Shown piece after piece: positions 11,861 to 22,312 of a stretch of 64,000 nt of DNA. The first letter of the stretch is position 1, and the number at the start of each line of letters is the position of its first letter. Made by a program: the position numbers and the translations under genes. Source of the stretch: Siphonodentalium dalli (lineage: Eukaryota > Mollusca > Scaphopoda > Gadilida > Siphonodentaliidae); assembly GCA_032622095.1 (NCBI GenBank), contig CP136068.1:51950443-52014442 (forward strand), read 5' to 3'. The notes beneath the pieces were generated by a model. It was not told the origin of the DNA, did no database searches, and saw nothing but the letters and a program-made list of their open reading frames with translations.

Positions 11861-13454
11861 AATGAAAGTGTCAATGACACTGTAGCTCAACTTAGGTAGG
11901 GGAATAATGGTTGACAGTAAATGGAGAAATAGGAAAGGTGCTAATTGAAATGTCTAACCTGCGCCAAAGGATTTAGTGATGCAAAGAGTAAAATACAAGA
12001 TGGCTGCTGGTGGCCATTTTTTTTGGCCAATTGACCCCAAAAGAACTCGTTCCCATCTACGTATAATTGTTAACATCCATGACAAATTTTATGAAGATCT
12101 GACCAAAGCTACGACCTACAAATTTCATGATGATCAGACGAACAGTACGGCCTGTAGACCGCGCCAATGGATTGAATTTTGAAATCCAAGATGGCCGCTG
12201 GCAGCCATGTTTTTTGGCCGAATGACCCCACAATGATTCGTCAATGTCAACATTCATGACAAATTTCATAAAGATTAGACCAAAGGTACAACCTGTAGCC
12301 CGTGCCAAAGGATTTAGTCATGCAAAGAGTAAAATCCAAGATGGCTGCTGGCGGCCATGTTTTTTGGCCGAACGACTCCAAAATCACTTGTTCCCATCTA
12401 CATGTCAGTGTTAACATCCATGACAAATTTAATAAAGATCAGACCAAAGGTATGACCTGTAGCCCACGCCAAAGGATTTAGTCATGCAAAGAGTAAAATG
12501 CTGGTGGCCATGTTTTTTGACCGAATGACCCCAAAACGACTCGTTCCCATCTACATGTCATTGTTATAATTCATGACAAATTTCATGACCATCTGACCAA
12601 AGCTACGACCTGTAGCCCGCACCAAAGGATTTAGTCATGCAAAGAGTAAAATCCAAGATGGCTGCTGGCAACCATGTTTTTTGACCGAATGACCCCAAAA
12701 CGACTCGATCCCATCTACATGTCATTGTTATCATTCATGACAAATTTCATGATGATCAGACTAAAGGTACATGTTTTTTGGCCGAATGACCCCACAATGA
12801 TTCTTTCCCATCTACATGTCAATGTCAACATTCATGACAAATTTCATAAAGATTAGACCAAAGGTACAACCTGTAGCCCGCGCCAAAGGATTTAGTCATG
12901 CAAAGAGTAAAATCCAAGATGGCTGCTGGCGGCCATGTTTTTTGGCCGAACAACTCCAAAATCACTCGTTCCCATCTACATGACAGTGTTAACATCCATG
13001 ACAAATTTCATAAACTTCCGACCAAAACAACGACCTGTAGCCCGCGTCAAAGGATTTAGTCATGCAAAGAGTAAAATCCAAGATGGCTGCTGGCAGCCAT
13101 GTTTTTTGGCCGAACGACCCCAAAATCACTCGTTCCCATCTACATGTCATTATTAACATCAATGACAAATTTCATGATGATCAGATGAACAGTATACGAC
13201 CTGTAGGCCGCGCCAATGGATTGAATCTTGAAATCCAAGATGGCTGCCAGCGGCCATGTTTTTTGGCCGAATGACCCCAAAATGACTCGTTCCCATCTAC
13301 ATGTCAATGTCAACATTCATGACAAATTTCATGAAGATCAGACCAAAGGTACAACCTGTAGCCCGCGCCAAAGGAAATTGTTGACGGACACACGGATGAC
13401 GGACGCCAAACCATGGCAATAGCTCAAACTTACAAAAGTAAGTTGAGCTAAAAA
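11861..13454 (+). repeat. Family A array element, longest copy
   Basis: It opens with AATGAAAGTGTCAATGACAC and AGCTCAACTTAGG (compare 1861) and runs through at least seven units (AAGATGG near 11997, 12189, 12340, 12655, 12917, 13080 and 13239). It closes with GACGGACGCCAAACCATGG and the hairpin AGCTCAAACTTAC...GTAAGTTGAGCTAAAA. The individual units are much more alike than those at 2-3 kb, so this copy is younger. Several 60-105-codon frames are repeat artefacts. Confidence 0.8.
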
Positions 13455-13724
13455 GTGCTGAAGGGTACACAGGGTTTGGAAAATGTGCCGAAGGGTACAC
13501 ATGGTTTGTGATCGGCACTAACACCGTTTCTAAAAATGTATTTCTGAAAGTCTGATGCCCATTAGCAGCTTGTTTTCTGTTCATTTTCATGTTCATTGGA
13601 GCGCAAACAATCATTCTCTAACAGAAATAATTTGCAGATACGAATACTAAACGTCATTTAAAACGCGATTTCAAAACATGTGTACCCTTCAGCACATTTT
13701 AAAATCCTGTGTACCCTTCAGCAC
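13455..13724. mobile_element. 270-bp MITE with about 60-bp terminal inverted repeats
   Basis: The left end GTGCTGAAGGGTACACAGG is repeated in inverted form at 13706-13724. A second inner block (GTGCYGAAGGGTACACATG) gives each arm two tandem copies of the 'GTGCTGAAGGGTACACA' motif. The centre is about 150 bp and AT-rich. It is inserted directly against the terminal A run of the family A array. Confidence 0.8.
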
Positions 13725-13752
13725 CTTTTTTGGTGAGAGTGACCCCTTCAGC

Positions 13753-15866
13753 ACAATTAAACCCTTATTTTTGGGACTTTATGTCCAGTAACTGTGATCT
13801 GACACCGACAACGGTTGGCGATTATCGCAATACGATAGGGGAACACTCCGACATTCGTACTCAGATTTCGCCAATATTTGTACCTAGCTTGCCGACATAC
13901 CAACAAATGAAAAAGACCTCAAATAACCATCTAAAACCGAAACACCGAAGTCTTAAAATGCTGGTCAAAAAGAAACTGAAACTGGCACATGAAACCTATG
14001 TTGAAAACATCCTTGAAATTGACAAAAATATCCATGAAGACCACAATGAAAGAAATTACAAGTCAGTCACCAAAAAGCTGTTCTCTTACATTAAAAGCAC
14101 ACAACAACAATCTCAAACAATAAACTCCATCAATGACCCAACCACTGGCACTCTGAAAAACTCAAATGCCGAAATAGCCCAGGTGCTAAACAATCAATTT
14201 CAGTCAGTCTTTTCCCCCACTAAACCCCCTTACACTGTCACAACATTGCCTGACGACCTTACGGAATAATACACCTGATAACTATATCCAGTCAAATAGT
14301 CATGGCTATCCGACCATTAAGGAAATTAAAGTAAACGAATCTGGTGTCCTTAAACAACTATCTGACCTCAAAACCAACAAAGCTGCCAGACCAGATAACC
14401 TTAATCCTGCCATTCTGACACAAATGCGTTACGAAATAGCTCCAGCCCTCACAATACTCATCCAGAAAACCCTTGACACTGGGACATTACCAAATGACTG
14501 GACTAAAGGCAATGTAGTTCCAATATTTAAAAAGGGAGATAAAACCGACCCCTCAAACTACAGGCCAATCACCTTAACATGTATCATGTGTAAGATTGCA
14601 GAGCATATAATTGCATCTCATATAAGTACACACTTCAAAACCCATAACATCCTGTATGACTTACAACATGGCTTTCGTGAACGCCGGTCCTGCGAAACAC
14701 AATTAGTACAACTTATTGACAAACTTGTTGGAAACCTTTTTGCAGGACACCAAACGGACTTAATACTGTTAGATTTTAGCAAAGCTTTTGATAAAGTCAA
14801 CCAGATAAAGCTACTCTACAAATTAAATGAACATGGCATCAGAGGCCCAATCTTAAATTGGATTAGATCCTTCCTATATGGCCGCAGACAAGTAGTTGTC
14901 CTGGAAGGGGAAACCTCAGCTTCAGTCCCTGTCACTTCAGGGGTGCCCCAGGGCTCTGTCCTGGGCCCCCTACTGTTTCTACTGTATATTAATGACCTCC
15001 CTGACGAATTAATATCACAAACCAGACTTTTTGCAGATGACACAGCCATATATATAACCATCAAAAGCCCCTCAGATCACAACACTCTACAAACCGATCT
15101 TATTAAATTGGAGGAATGGGAAAGAAAATGGGACATGTCGTTCAATCCGGGAAAATGCCAAGTATTAACAGTGGCTCGCAAGAAAAACACAGTTTACCAT
15201 CAATACATCTTGCATGGGCAAATCTTGCAACATAACAGCACAGCCCGCTATCTCGGGGTTGACCTAACCACAAACATGTCATTCAACGATCATATAAATA
15301 AAATAACATCAAGTGCAATCCAAACTCTTGGATTCCTGAAAAGAAATATAAAAACCAAAAATGAAGTTATTCGTAAAATAGCATATCAAGCTGTGGTACG
15401 GCCTAAATTAGAATATGCAGCAAGCGCATGGTCACCTTACACAGCCACAAATATCATAGAAATTGAAAAAGTTCAGAATAGGGCTGTACGGTGGATAAAA
15501 AATCAATATTCAAGATATGCAAGTGTTTCGGCTATGACTTCTGATCTAGATTTAAAATCACTGGAGGCCAGAAGAACTATATCACGGCTGTGTCTCTTCC
15601 AAAAAACCATCCAAAACCATGTGGAAATTCAAATTCCAACATATCTTGAAAAGCCCACAAGAAAAACTTGATTCCACCATCAGGAAACATTCAGACGCAT
15701 TCATACAGGCCCAAATTACTTCAGATATTCCTTCTTCCCTGCCACTGCAATTCTCTGGAATAACCTAAACCCTGACCTGGTCACACTCTCACTAGTCTCA
15801 GACCTAGTTGGTGGACCCAACTATTCAAACAGAGCTAGACGCTCTCGAATAGTTGGGCCGCCGTAG
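13753..15866 (+). pseudogene. Broken non-LTR retrotransposon (Jockey/CR1-type LINE) reverse transcriptase
   Basis: This is a 5'-truncated ORF2 fragment without a visible endonuclease. A linker region (13709-14269) with a basic stretch KPKHRSLKMLVKKKLKL and an 'FQSVFS' motif precedes the RT domain (14424-15671). RT motifs include NVVPIFKKGDKTDPSNYRPI, LLDFSKAFDKV, SGVPQGSVLGPLLF and catalytic FADD at 15030-15041, then a CR1/Rex-like C-terminal region (TLGFLKRNI, LEYAASAW). It is disabled by a frameshift near 14265, where the frame resumes as TPDNYIQS, and an in-frame TGA at 15669-15671. Beyond that TGA the same frame continues (YSFFPATAILWNNL) to TAG at 15864-15866. It lies antisense inside the RBM7 intron. 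Confidence 0.93.
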
Positions 15867-18110
15867 CTTTATTCACGACCTCCAAGTGCTTTTCCATTAT
15901 TATGAATTTTTTTCCCACTTATAACATGAAAATACAAACATTGTATATAAATTATGTTGAAGACTAATCTGTTCTGAGTGAGTATCAACAAGCTACCCGA
16001 CGAAAAAAATAAAAATGTGACATTTGTAGTTGTTTTAAAAATACATGGTAGACTGCTTGCCGAAAAACTATTTCGGCAAAAAATTAGACACTACCCCGCC
16101 TCATTTCAATCACAAAATTCACATATAACTAGATGGTTTTATCTGCTACCATTATGTTGTAAGATCAAGTGATAATGGCAGATTACGAAGGCATTGTGTA
16201 CAATACCTGACTCTCGAAATATAATCCGAACTTTGAGATAAATCCGAGACCGTTAATTTGTCAACATTTAAAACTTTATCTGTAGTAAATTGACGGAACG
16301 GAACAGGCGGAACGAACTTACAACTACATAACCGGAAAGGAGATCAGACGATCGACCGAGTGAAAGCAACAGCAACAACTATTTTTTGAATTTTAAGTTT
16401 TAATAAACAATGGAGTTTGATTTCAAAGAAACAATGACCAAGGGCGTGGCGATATGTGTGGGGACACAATATAAAGTGTAAGCCAAGGCCGTGGCCGGCT
16501 CCAAATAAAATGTGTAAACGGAGTGTTATGTTTGGACCGTTGTTTCTCAATGGATATTAATGAAATTTGGTATATATGTCCGGGCTGAGGCATGGAATAC
16601 ACTAACGTTTGAATTGTTTTTAAATTAACAAATTTGTTGATTTTCTTCAACTTTTTCGTTCTGGAACACACATTAATATTCAAATAGTGGTCTCGGTATC
16701 AAACGCCCAAGTTCCGACCACGTCGCCATCGCTATGCGTATATATATAAGATATACGTGCCAATAACGTTGACAAAGCATTGGCGACAATATGGAGTCGA
16801 AACCGAGACAACTATCTGAATATTATAGTCTAAGAGTCGTCAATTAGTTAAAGCCGATTACCTACGCCGCTAAAACACCGTATGGCTACCTTACATATAT
16901 ATTACAATTTGACGACAGTTGGTAAGTTAGGGTGTCAATTTGGAAAATTCTCACTCAATTAGGATGTAAACATTTTGGTCTTCACGAAAGAGGTTGGAAT
17001 AATAATTTGGACACCTAATAAGGCACTTTAGCCACGCCCTTAAAAAAAATGATTTGATGATATATGATGATGTCATGGCGATGATGATTTTAATAATAAT
17101 AATATGTTGATGTCGGATGATGACGATGGTGATTATGAAATGGTTACATGCATATATACATATATAATCAATAAGTTTATTTCTCATGAACCTATACACA
17201 CACATAGGTATGGAGATATAAACACAATGGCAGCCGATGGGTCATATGTACGCCACATAAATATGTTTGGCGTATTGGGTAGATGCTCAGCTTTTGGAAA
17301 TTGAGGCTTTTCTTCGTGTTGGTAGACATGCTGACAATGATATTAATGGCACACTTTAACGTGTGTTAATTAGGACATTCTAATGCGGTTTCCGCATATT
17401 TTAAATAGTCATGTTCTACCAATCGACGCGGGGATAGACTCTCTGGGTCAAAATAAGCTCACAGGCAACGAGAGCACACTGATAATTAAAAGTATACTGA
17501 ATTATTGAGGTTAATATGAGATTAATATCCAAACAAGGTCGCACCTTCCAACATGACCCATGATGAAATTTTAATTAAATACCCCCACCAAAGCTCAAAA
17601 CGTGCAGGTCTGAACATGCATATTTTAAAACAAAAATAGAAAGTATATGCATGGGTAACCTTTAAAAACATTTGAATATACATATATATATCGTTGTCTC
17701 CAAACTCATCGTGTTATCCATTGTTGTTATATGTGCTTTTAAAGTTTAAAAATATTTGAATCGAAAATAAACTCGAAACAAACAAGAACATGTTATAGCC
17801 GGAATCCAATTATGTTCGTTCCGTTTCCGATTCCTTATTCACTGTTTTGACGGATTTTTACAAATACAAAATGGCTGAAAGTTCGAGGCGGTAGAAATAT
17901 GCTCTCGCTTTATGCGAAGAATGTCACGACTAACATCTGAAACATGCATTGACACCACACTAGAAATGTACTAGAAGCTCTGATCTACAAGTATGTGGTA
18001 GTTTTGGTTGTTAAATAATATTTTTTAGTGTGTGTTATCGCTTGTGAAAAGTCGAGTAAATGTCCATACCAATGATTAGTGACGGAGTACTGCTTTCAGT
18101 GATATACAGT
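15867..18110. other. Noncoding remainder of the RBM7 intron
   Basis: The start probably includes the 3' tail of the LINE. The rest is AT-rich with short microsatellite-like stretches (TATATA near 16739, GATGATGAT near 17060-17130). No exon or structured RNA was recognised. Confidence 0.45.
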
Positions 18111-18412
18111 CCTGACTTTTATAGAGCTATGCTCTGATAATAAAAGTCAGGTTTACGGACTAGTCTCAGACCCTGACATGTTCAGAAAGGGTGTGTACCA
18201 GCATATCAAATAATTGGCTCAAATTATCATTCTTTTAACCTAGTGTTTTTAACTGTTTTTATCTCTCTTCTGTAACATAAAACCTATAAACCTTATTCTC
18301 CTATCTCACTGTCATCTCCTTTCTGAACAAACGCTACCTCTATTCTGCATAGACGCGCACTGGATATAATACCCGATAAGGGGGTCTCCAGTAACGATAG
18401 ATAGATAGATAG
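18111..18412 (+). mobile_element. Retroposon 3' end with (GATA)n tail
   Basis: A hairpin with arms CTGACTTTTAT/ATAATAAAAGTCAG (18112-18150) is followed by ACTAGTCTCAGACC, then a pyrimidine-rich stretch and GGATATAATACCCGATAAGG. It ends in GGGGGTCTCCAGTAAC and a (GATA)4 tail at 18396-18412. A stem-loop near the 3' end with a short tetranucleotide tail is typical of CR1/L2-type LINE termini. The same ACTAGTCTCAGACC phrase occurs just before the LINE stop at about 15790-15804. Confidence 0.6.
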
Positions 18413-18612
18413 CATGTCCTAAGTTTCACGGGAAAATGGCTAATTTGATTCTATTTGTCGTTATATAATTTTGTTTTACACCATTTATTATTCCTTTTCA
18501 TAAAAATAAAATAAAACAAGCCAAGATGATATGTTTAAAATGTCTTGAACAAGAAATTGGAGATAAGTTGGTATCAGAGTACGTTACTTGTGATAGTTAC
18601 GTTACGCACACG

Positions 18613-18646
18613 GTGTTCCCCTATCGTATTGCGATAATCGCCAACC
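18613..18646. repeat. 34-nt exact inverted match to 13813-13846
   Basis: The plus strand here, from GTGTTCCCCTATCG to GCCAACC, is the exact reverse complement of 13813-13846 within the LINE fragment. The segment contains GCGATTATCGC, palindromic except for its centre, and TATCG-CAATA-CGATA. It starts 77 nt into the RBM7 intron, so in the RBM7 pre-mRNA the two copies are complementary over 34 nt. Confidence 0.85.
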
Positions 18647-18722
18647 ACCGACAACCGGTGTTGGCAAAGGCATCGAAATTAGGAGAGTAGTGCATTTCAA
18701 TAAGAAAATTAGATTGACGTAC

Positions 18723-18809
18723 CTGCAAAAATAGTTCGTATAATAGTTCTTCTGTTACTTCACTTGTCAAGCCACCGACCCACAGCGTTCTATCTTTCTC
18801 ATCGTCCAT
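18723..18809 (-). CDS. RBM7: RBM7 exon 1: start codon and first third of the RRM
   Basis: ATG at 18809-18807 opens 29 codons, MDDEKDRTLWVGGLTSEVTE then ELLYELFLQ. RNP2 is LWVGGL (residues 9-14) and the first RRM helix is VTEELLYELF. This matches the RBM7/RBM11 N-terminus, an acidic leader followed by DRTL(F/W)VGxL and a TEELL(Y/F)ELF helix. The donor is CAG|GTACGT. Reading on into the intron gives an unrelated tail and a stop. The next acceptor, 12.9 kb away, restores the RRM in frame. The 5' UTR boundary is not visible, and no TATA box was recognised. Confidence 0.95.
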
Positions 18810-19092
18810 GATTTCATTAAAAAAATGATTTTATTGCAGTTAGAAAAACGTAATGTGCGTGTCGGAATATAAACGTACTCAAGAGATTTCGTACCGAAAA
18901 GCCATGAAATAGGAAAGCCACATCACATATGGGAACCTGTCAGAAACAACACTCATGATTTAAGAACCCTAGAGAACGGCAGTCATCAAAGCTCGACTTC
19001 TTACAGGAACCTATATTCTACAGTCTAACTCTGCAATCTTCACCCGAAATACATCATCACTATTGTAGGCCTATATAACAGACATATGCTGA
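18810..19092 (-). promoter_or_regulatory. RBM7: Presumed RBM7 5' UTR and promoter region
   Basis: This is the only short non-repeat interval upstream of the RBM7 start codon before the next mobile element. No TATA box, initiator or canonical factor site stands out. The assignment rests on position alone. Confidence 0.4.
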
Positions 19093-20026
19093 TTTGACCT
19101 TTTGGAAGGTATCACCCCCCCCCCCCCCCCCTCCCCCCTGAATCCTGAATACGAGTTAATTTTGGGGGGTGAATCCTGAATACGAGTTAATTTTGGGGGG
19201 TGAATCCTGAATACATGTTAAGAAATAATATGCGATAAATGACATACAAATTGACTGTTTTAATATCAGACAGATACAAGCAGAATTAACCCATACAGAA
19301 ATTTCTCATGAGAAGTTGTTAGAATCTTTTAAGTTACATAGACACATTATGATGCCGGTCGCGTGTGAGGCCGTTATGATACCATTAATGATACTTTATG
19401 ATCAGGGACGTGGCTACTAGCTAGAGGGTTTCCGTTGGGGGTGTCCACCTTGGGAAATTCCAACTGCACCCCCCCCCCCCTCCTTGAGTCAGAAACAGAC
19501 CGAACACAAGTTTTGCATAATTCCATTTGCACCCCCCTTGCACCTCAGTGTTTAGGCCAAATATCCTATATCTTCATAAACCATGGTTCTATATATATAT
19601 ATATATATATTCCCGGGGGGGGGGGGGTGAGGATTCAGGAGACAAGATTTCCAAGTGTTCGAAATTTCCAACCTGTCACCCCCCCCCCCCCTGAGGTTGG
19701 AAAATTTCCAACTGATGACCATGAAATTTCCAACTGTTGAAAATTTTGACCAAAGTTGGGGGGGGGGGTGAGACCCTCCCCCTGTCGCCACGTCTCTGTT
19801 TATGATGGCATGGTGGTCGAATATGCCCAAGAAGCTATTCTACCCACTCATTCATACAGATAACTAGCACAAAATATTACTTTGCGCCATCAAAACCTGC
19901 GTCCAAGATGTTTTGCTTGAACCCGAATACCAGTTAATTCGGGGTATGAATCCCGCGTACGGCTTCAAAACACCCTGAATCCCGCGTACCGAAAAGGGGG
20001 GGTGTTACCCTCCTTTTGGAGTAGCC
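19093..20026. repeat. Composite C/G-tract element with weak terminal inverted repeats
   Basis: The left end (TTTTGGAAGGTATCACCCCCC, 19110 region) and right end (GGGGGGTGTTACCCTCC, 20000 region) are imperfect inverted copies. Subterminal repeats of TGAATCCTGAATACGAG on the left and GAATCCCGCGTAC on the right also face each other. A hAT-like MITE sits inside it. The terminal C and G runs are probably prone to length error. Confidence 0.5.
19403..19798. mobile_element. hAT-like MITE with an 8-bp target-site duplication
   Basis: The terminal inverted repeats are CAGGGACGTGGCTAC (left) and, as reverse complement, CAGAGACGTGGCGAC (right). The flanks carry TTTATGAT at 19395-19402 and again at 19799-19806, a perfect 8-bp duplication as expected for hAT transposition. 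Internally it has repeated TTTCCAACTG-type phrases and four C or G homopolymers. A 101-codon plus-strand frame and a 92-codon minus-strand frame are low-complexity artefacts. Confidence 0.85.
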
Positions 20027-20769
20027 TGTACTTTATTTCTGACTACGACATAACTCGTTGTTGAGTGCAGAATGTTACGGGCTTTTGTGATTATTATCAG
20101 AAAATGCCAATTTAGATGCCACAACGGAGTTGGGGAGCAATGCGTCAGTTTAACCATACTTTCGGCCTCTTTAATATTCCAGAGATGCTTCGTTCATGCG
20201 CCACAACACGCATGCCGCACAATAGCCTGTCATTTAATTAACACGCAATGAGTTGTTCTCTTCTTTACCATGGGTTGACATGCAGACGCATTTATATCAT
20301 ATTGAATTGACTTTTACTGCCGACCGATCGAAACTCAGTTCGACGTATCGATAACTCAATTACTATTTATTGGATTCGGGGGTAAAAAATATATCAGAGC
20401 TCAGAGTTATTAGATATCGATTTTTTATTTTATTATTTTTCACCATCGAGAATTAATAGTGGCCCAATAAACAGTCGACGAGACGACTGTTCCGGACTAA
20501 ATTACGGATGAAGATGGATAACACTACAAATCAAGAGGCTTTCATTTGATAAGGCCAAATTTCGTCGCACAACATGTTGGTAAATAACACGTTTCGGGCA
20601 ATTTTATACTATAGTTGACATGCAGTGGTTAGCATTATTTTTGGGCACTAAATCGATTCTGATAACTGAAGCGGCATATCTAAAAATGTTGCTGTTGTTA
20701 TAATCTGATTATATGTGGACCATTGAATCGGATAGAGTAAAGCAGAACATTTAGACCTCCATATTTAAA
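20027..20769. other. Noncoding intergenic sequence
   Basis: No gene or clear repeat was recognised between the C/G-tract element and the minisatellite. Confidence 0.5.
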
Positions 20770-22312
20770 GTACGAGATAACTCGTAGTGGCACCCTGGGA
20801 TATAGTGTAGTATAAGAGATAACTCGTAGTGGCACCCTGGAATATAGTGTAGTATAAGAGATAACTCGTAGTGGCACCCTGGAATATAGTTTAGTACCGA
20901 GATAACTCGTAGTGGCACCCTAGAATGTAGTGTAGTATAAGAGATAACTCGTAGTGGCACCCTGGAATATAGTGTAGTATAAGAGATAACTCGTAGTGGC
21001 ACCCTGGAATATAGTGTGGTATAAGAGATAACTCGTAGTGGCACCCTGGAATATAGTGTGGTATAAGAGATAACTCGTAGTGGCACCCTGGAATATAGTG
21101 TAGTATAAGAGATAACTCGTAGTGGCACCCTGGACTACAGTGTGGTATAAGAGATAAATCGTAGTGGCACCCTGGAATATAGTGTGGTATAAGAGATAAC
21201 TCGTAGTGGCACCCTGGAATAGAGTGTGGATAAGAGAGAACTCGTAGTGGCACCCTGGAATATAGTGTAGTATAAGAGATAACACGTAGTGGAACCCTGG
21301 AATATAGTGTGGTATAAGAGATAACTCGTAGTGGCACCCTTGAATATAGTGTGGTATAAGAGATAACTCGCAGTGGCACCCTGGAATATAGTGTGGTATA
21401 AGAGATAACTCGTAGTGGCACCCTGGAATATAGTGTGGTATAAGAGATAACTCGCAGTGGCACCCTGGAATATAGTGTGGTATAAGAGATAACTCGTAGT
21501 GGCACCATGGAATATAGTGTGGTATAAGAGATAACTCGTAGTGGCACCCTGGAATATAGTGTGGTATAAGAGATAACTCGTAGTGGCACCATGGAATATA
21601 GTGTGGTATAAGAGATAAATCGTAGTGGCACCCTGGAATATAGTGTGGTATAAGAGATAACATGTAGTGGAACCCTGGAATATAGTGTGGTATAAGAGAT
21701 AACTCGTAGTGGCACCAGGTGGCACCCTGGAATATAGTGTGGTATAAAAGATAACTCGTAGTGGCACCCTGGAATATAGTGTGGTATAAGAGATAACTCG
21801 TAGTGGCACCCAGAAATAAATAGTGTGGCATAAGAGATAACTCGTAGTGGCACCCTGGAATATAGTGTAGTATAAGAGATAACTCGTAGTGGCACCCTGG
21901 AATATAGTGTGGTATAAGAGATAACTCGTAGTGGCACCCTGGAATATAGTGTGGTATAAGAGATAACTCGTAGTGGCACCCTGGAATATAGTGTGGCATA
22001 AGAGATAACTCGTAGTGGCACCCTGGAATATAGTGTGGTATAAGAGATAACTCATAGTGGCACCCTGGAATATAGTGTGGCATAAGAGATAACTCGTAGT
22101 GGCACCCTGGAATATAGTGTGGTATAAGAGATAACTCGTAGTGGCACCCTGGAATATAGTGTGGTATAAGAGATAACTCGTAGTGGCACCCAGGAATATA
22201 GTGTGGATAAGAGAGAACTCGTAGTTGAACCCTGGAATATAGAGTGGTATAAGAGATAACTCGTAGTGGCACCCTGGAATATAGTGTGGTATAAGAGATA
22301 ACTTGTGCCCAT
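20770..22312. repeat. 42-bp minisatellite, about 37 copies
   Basis: The unit reads GAGATAACTCGTAGTGGCAC then CCTGGAATATAGTGTGGTATAA. Most copies are exactly 42 bp and a few are 41 or shortened. Because 42 is divisible by three and the consensus has no stop in any minus-strand frame, three overlapping minus-strand frames stay open for hundreds of codons, giving 14-residue periodic peptides such as VPLRVISYTTLYSR. I regard these as non-genes. The unit resembles the terminal repeat of the MITE at 59016-59298. Confidence 0.95.

Larger units (their letters stand above)
11838..13752. repeat. Outer 25-bp inverted repeat bracketing a nested block
   Basis: A 25-nt sequence beginning GCTGAAGGGGTCACTCTCAC (11838-11862) occurs as an exact reverse complement at 13728-13752. 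Between them lie a family A array and a MITE. The bracket could be the TIR of a 1.9 kb composite element into which the others inserted, or a solo TIR pair. Confidence 0.6.
5801..18722 (-). other. Single large intron of RBM7 (12.9 kb, phase 0)
   Basis: The donor is CAG|GTACGT (GT at 18722-18721) and the acceptor is TTGCAG|GCT (AG at 5802-5801). It splits the RRM directly after helix 1 (...ELFLQ | AGP...). It is filled with repeats: array elements at 7.5-13.5 kb, several inverted-repeat elements and a LINE fragment at 13.75-15.9 kb in antisense orientation. No other host exon was recognised inside it. Confidence 0.9.

Noticed and set aside
13709-13760. N-terminal 17 residues of the LINE linker frame (start codon at 13709)
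   Set aside because: They are encoded by the end of the adjacent MITE and inverted repeat. The LINE similarity starts only after about 13753.
19711-19740. CTGATGA...GAAA text resembling a hammerhead core
   Set aside because: The intervening CCAT cannot form stem II and no flanking stems were found.
20751-22272. Minus-strand open frames of 306-450 codons with 14-residue periodic peptides
   Set aside because: They follow from a 42-bp repeat with no stop in any minus-strand frame. Three frames are open at once and no start, splice or domain signal supports a protein.
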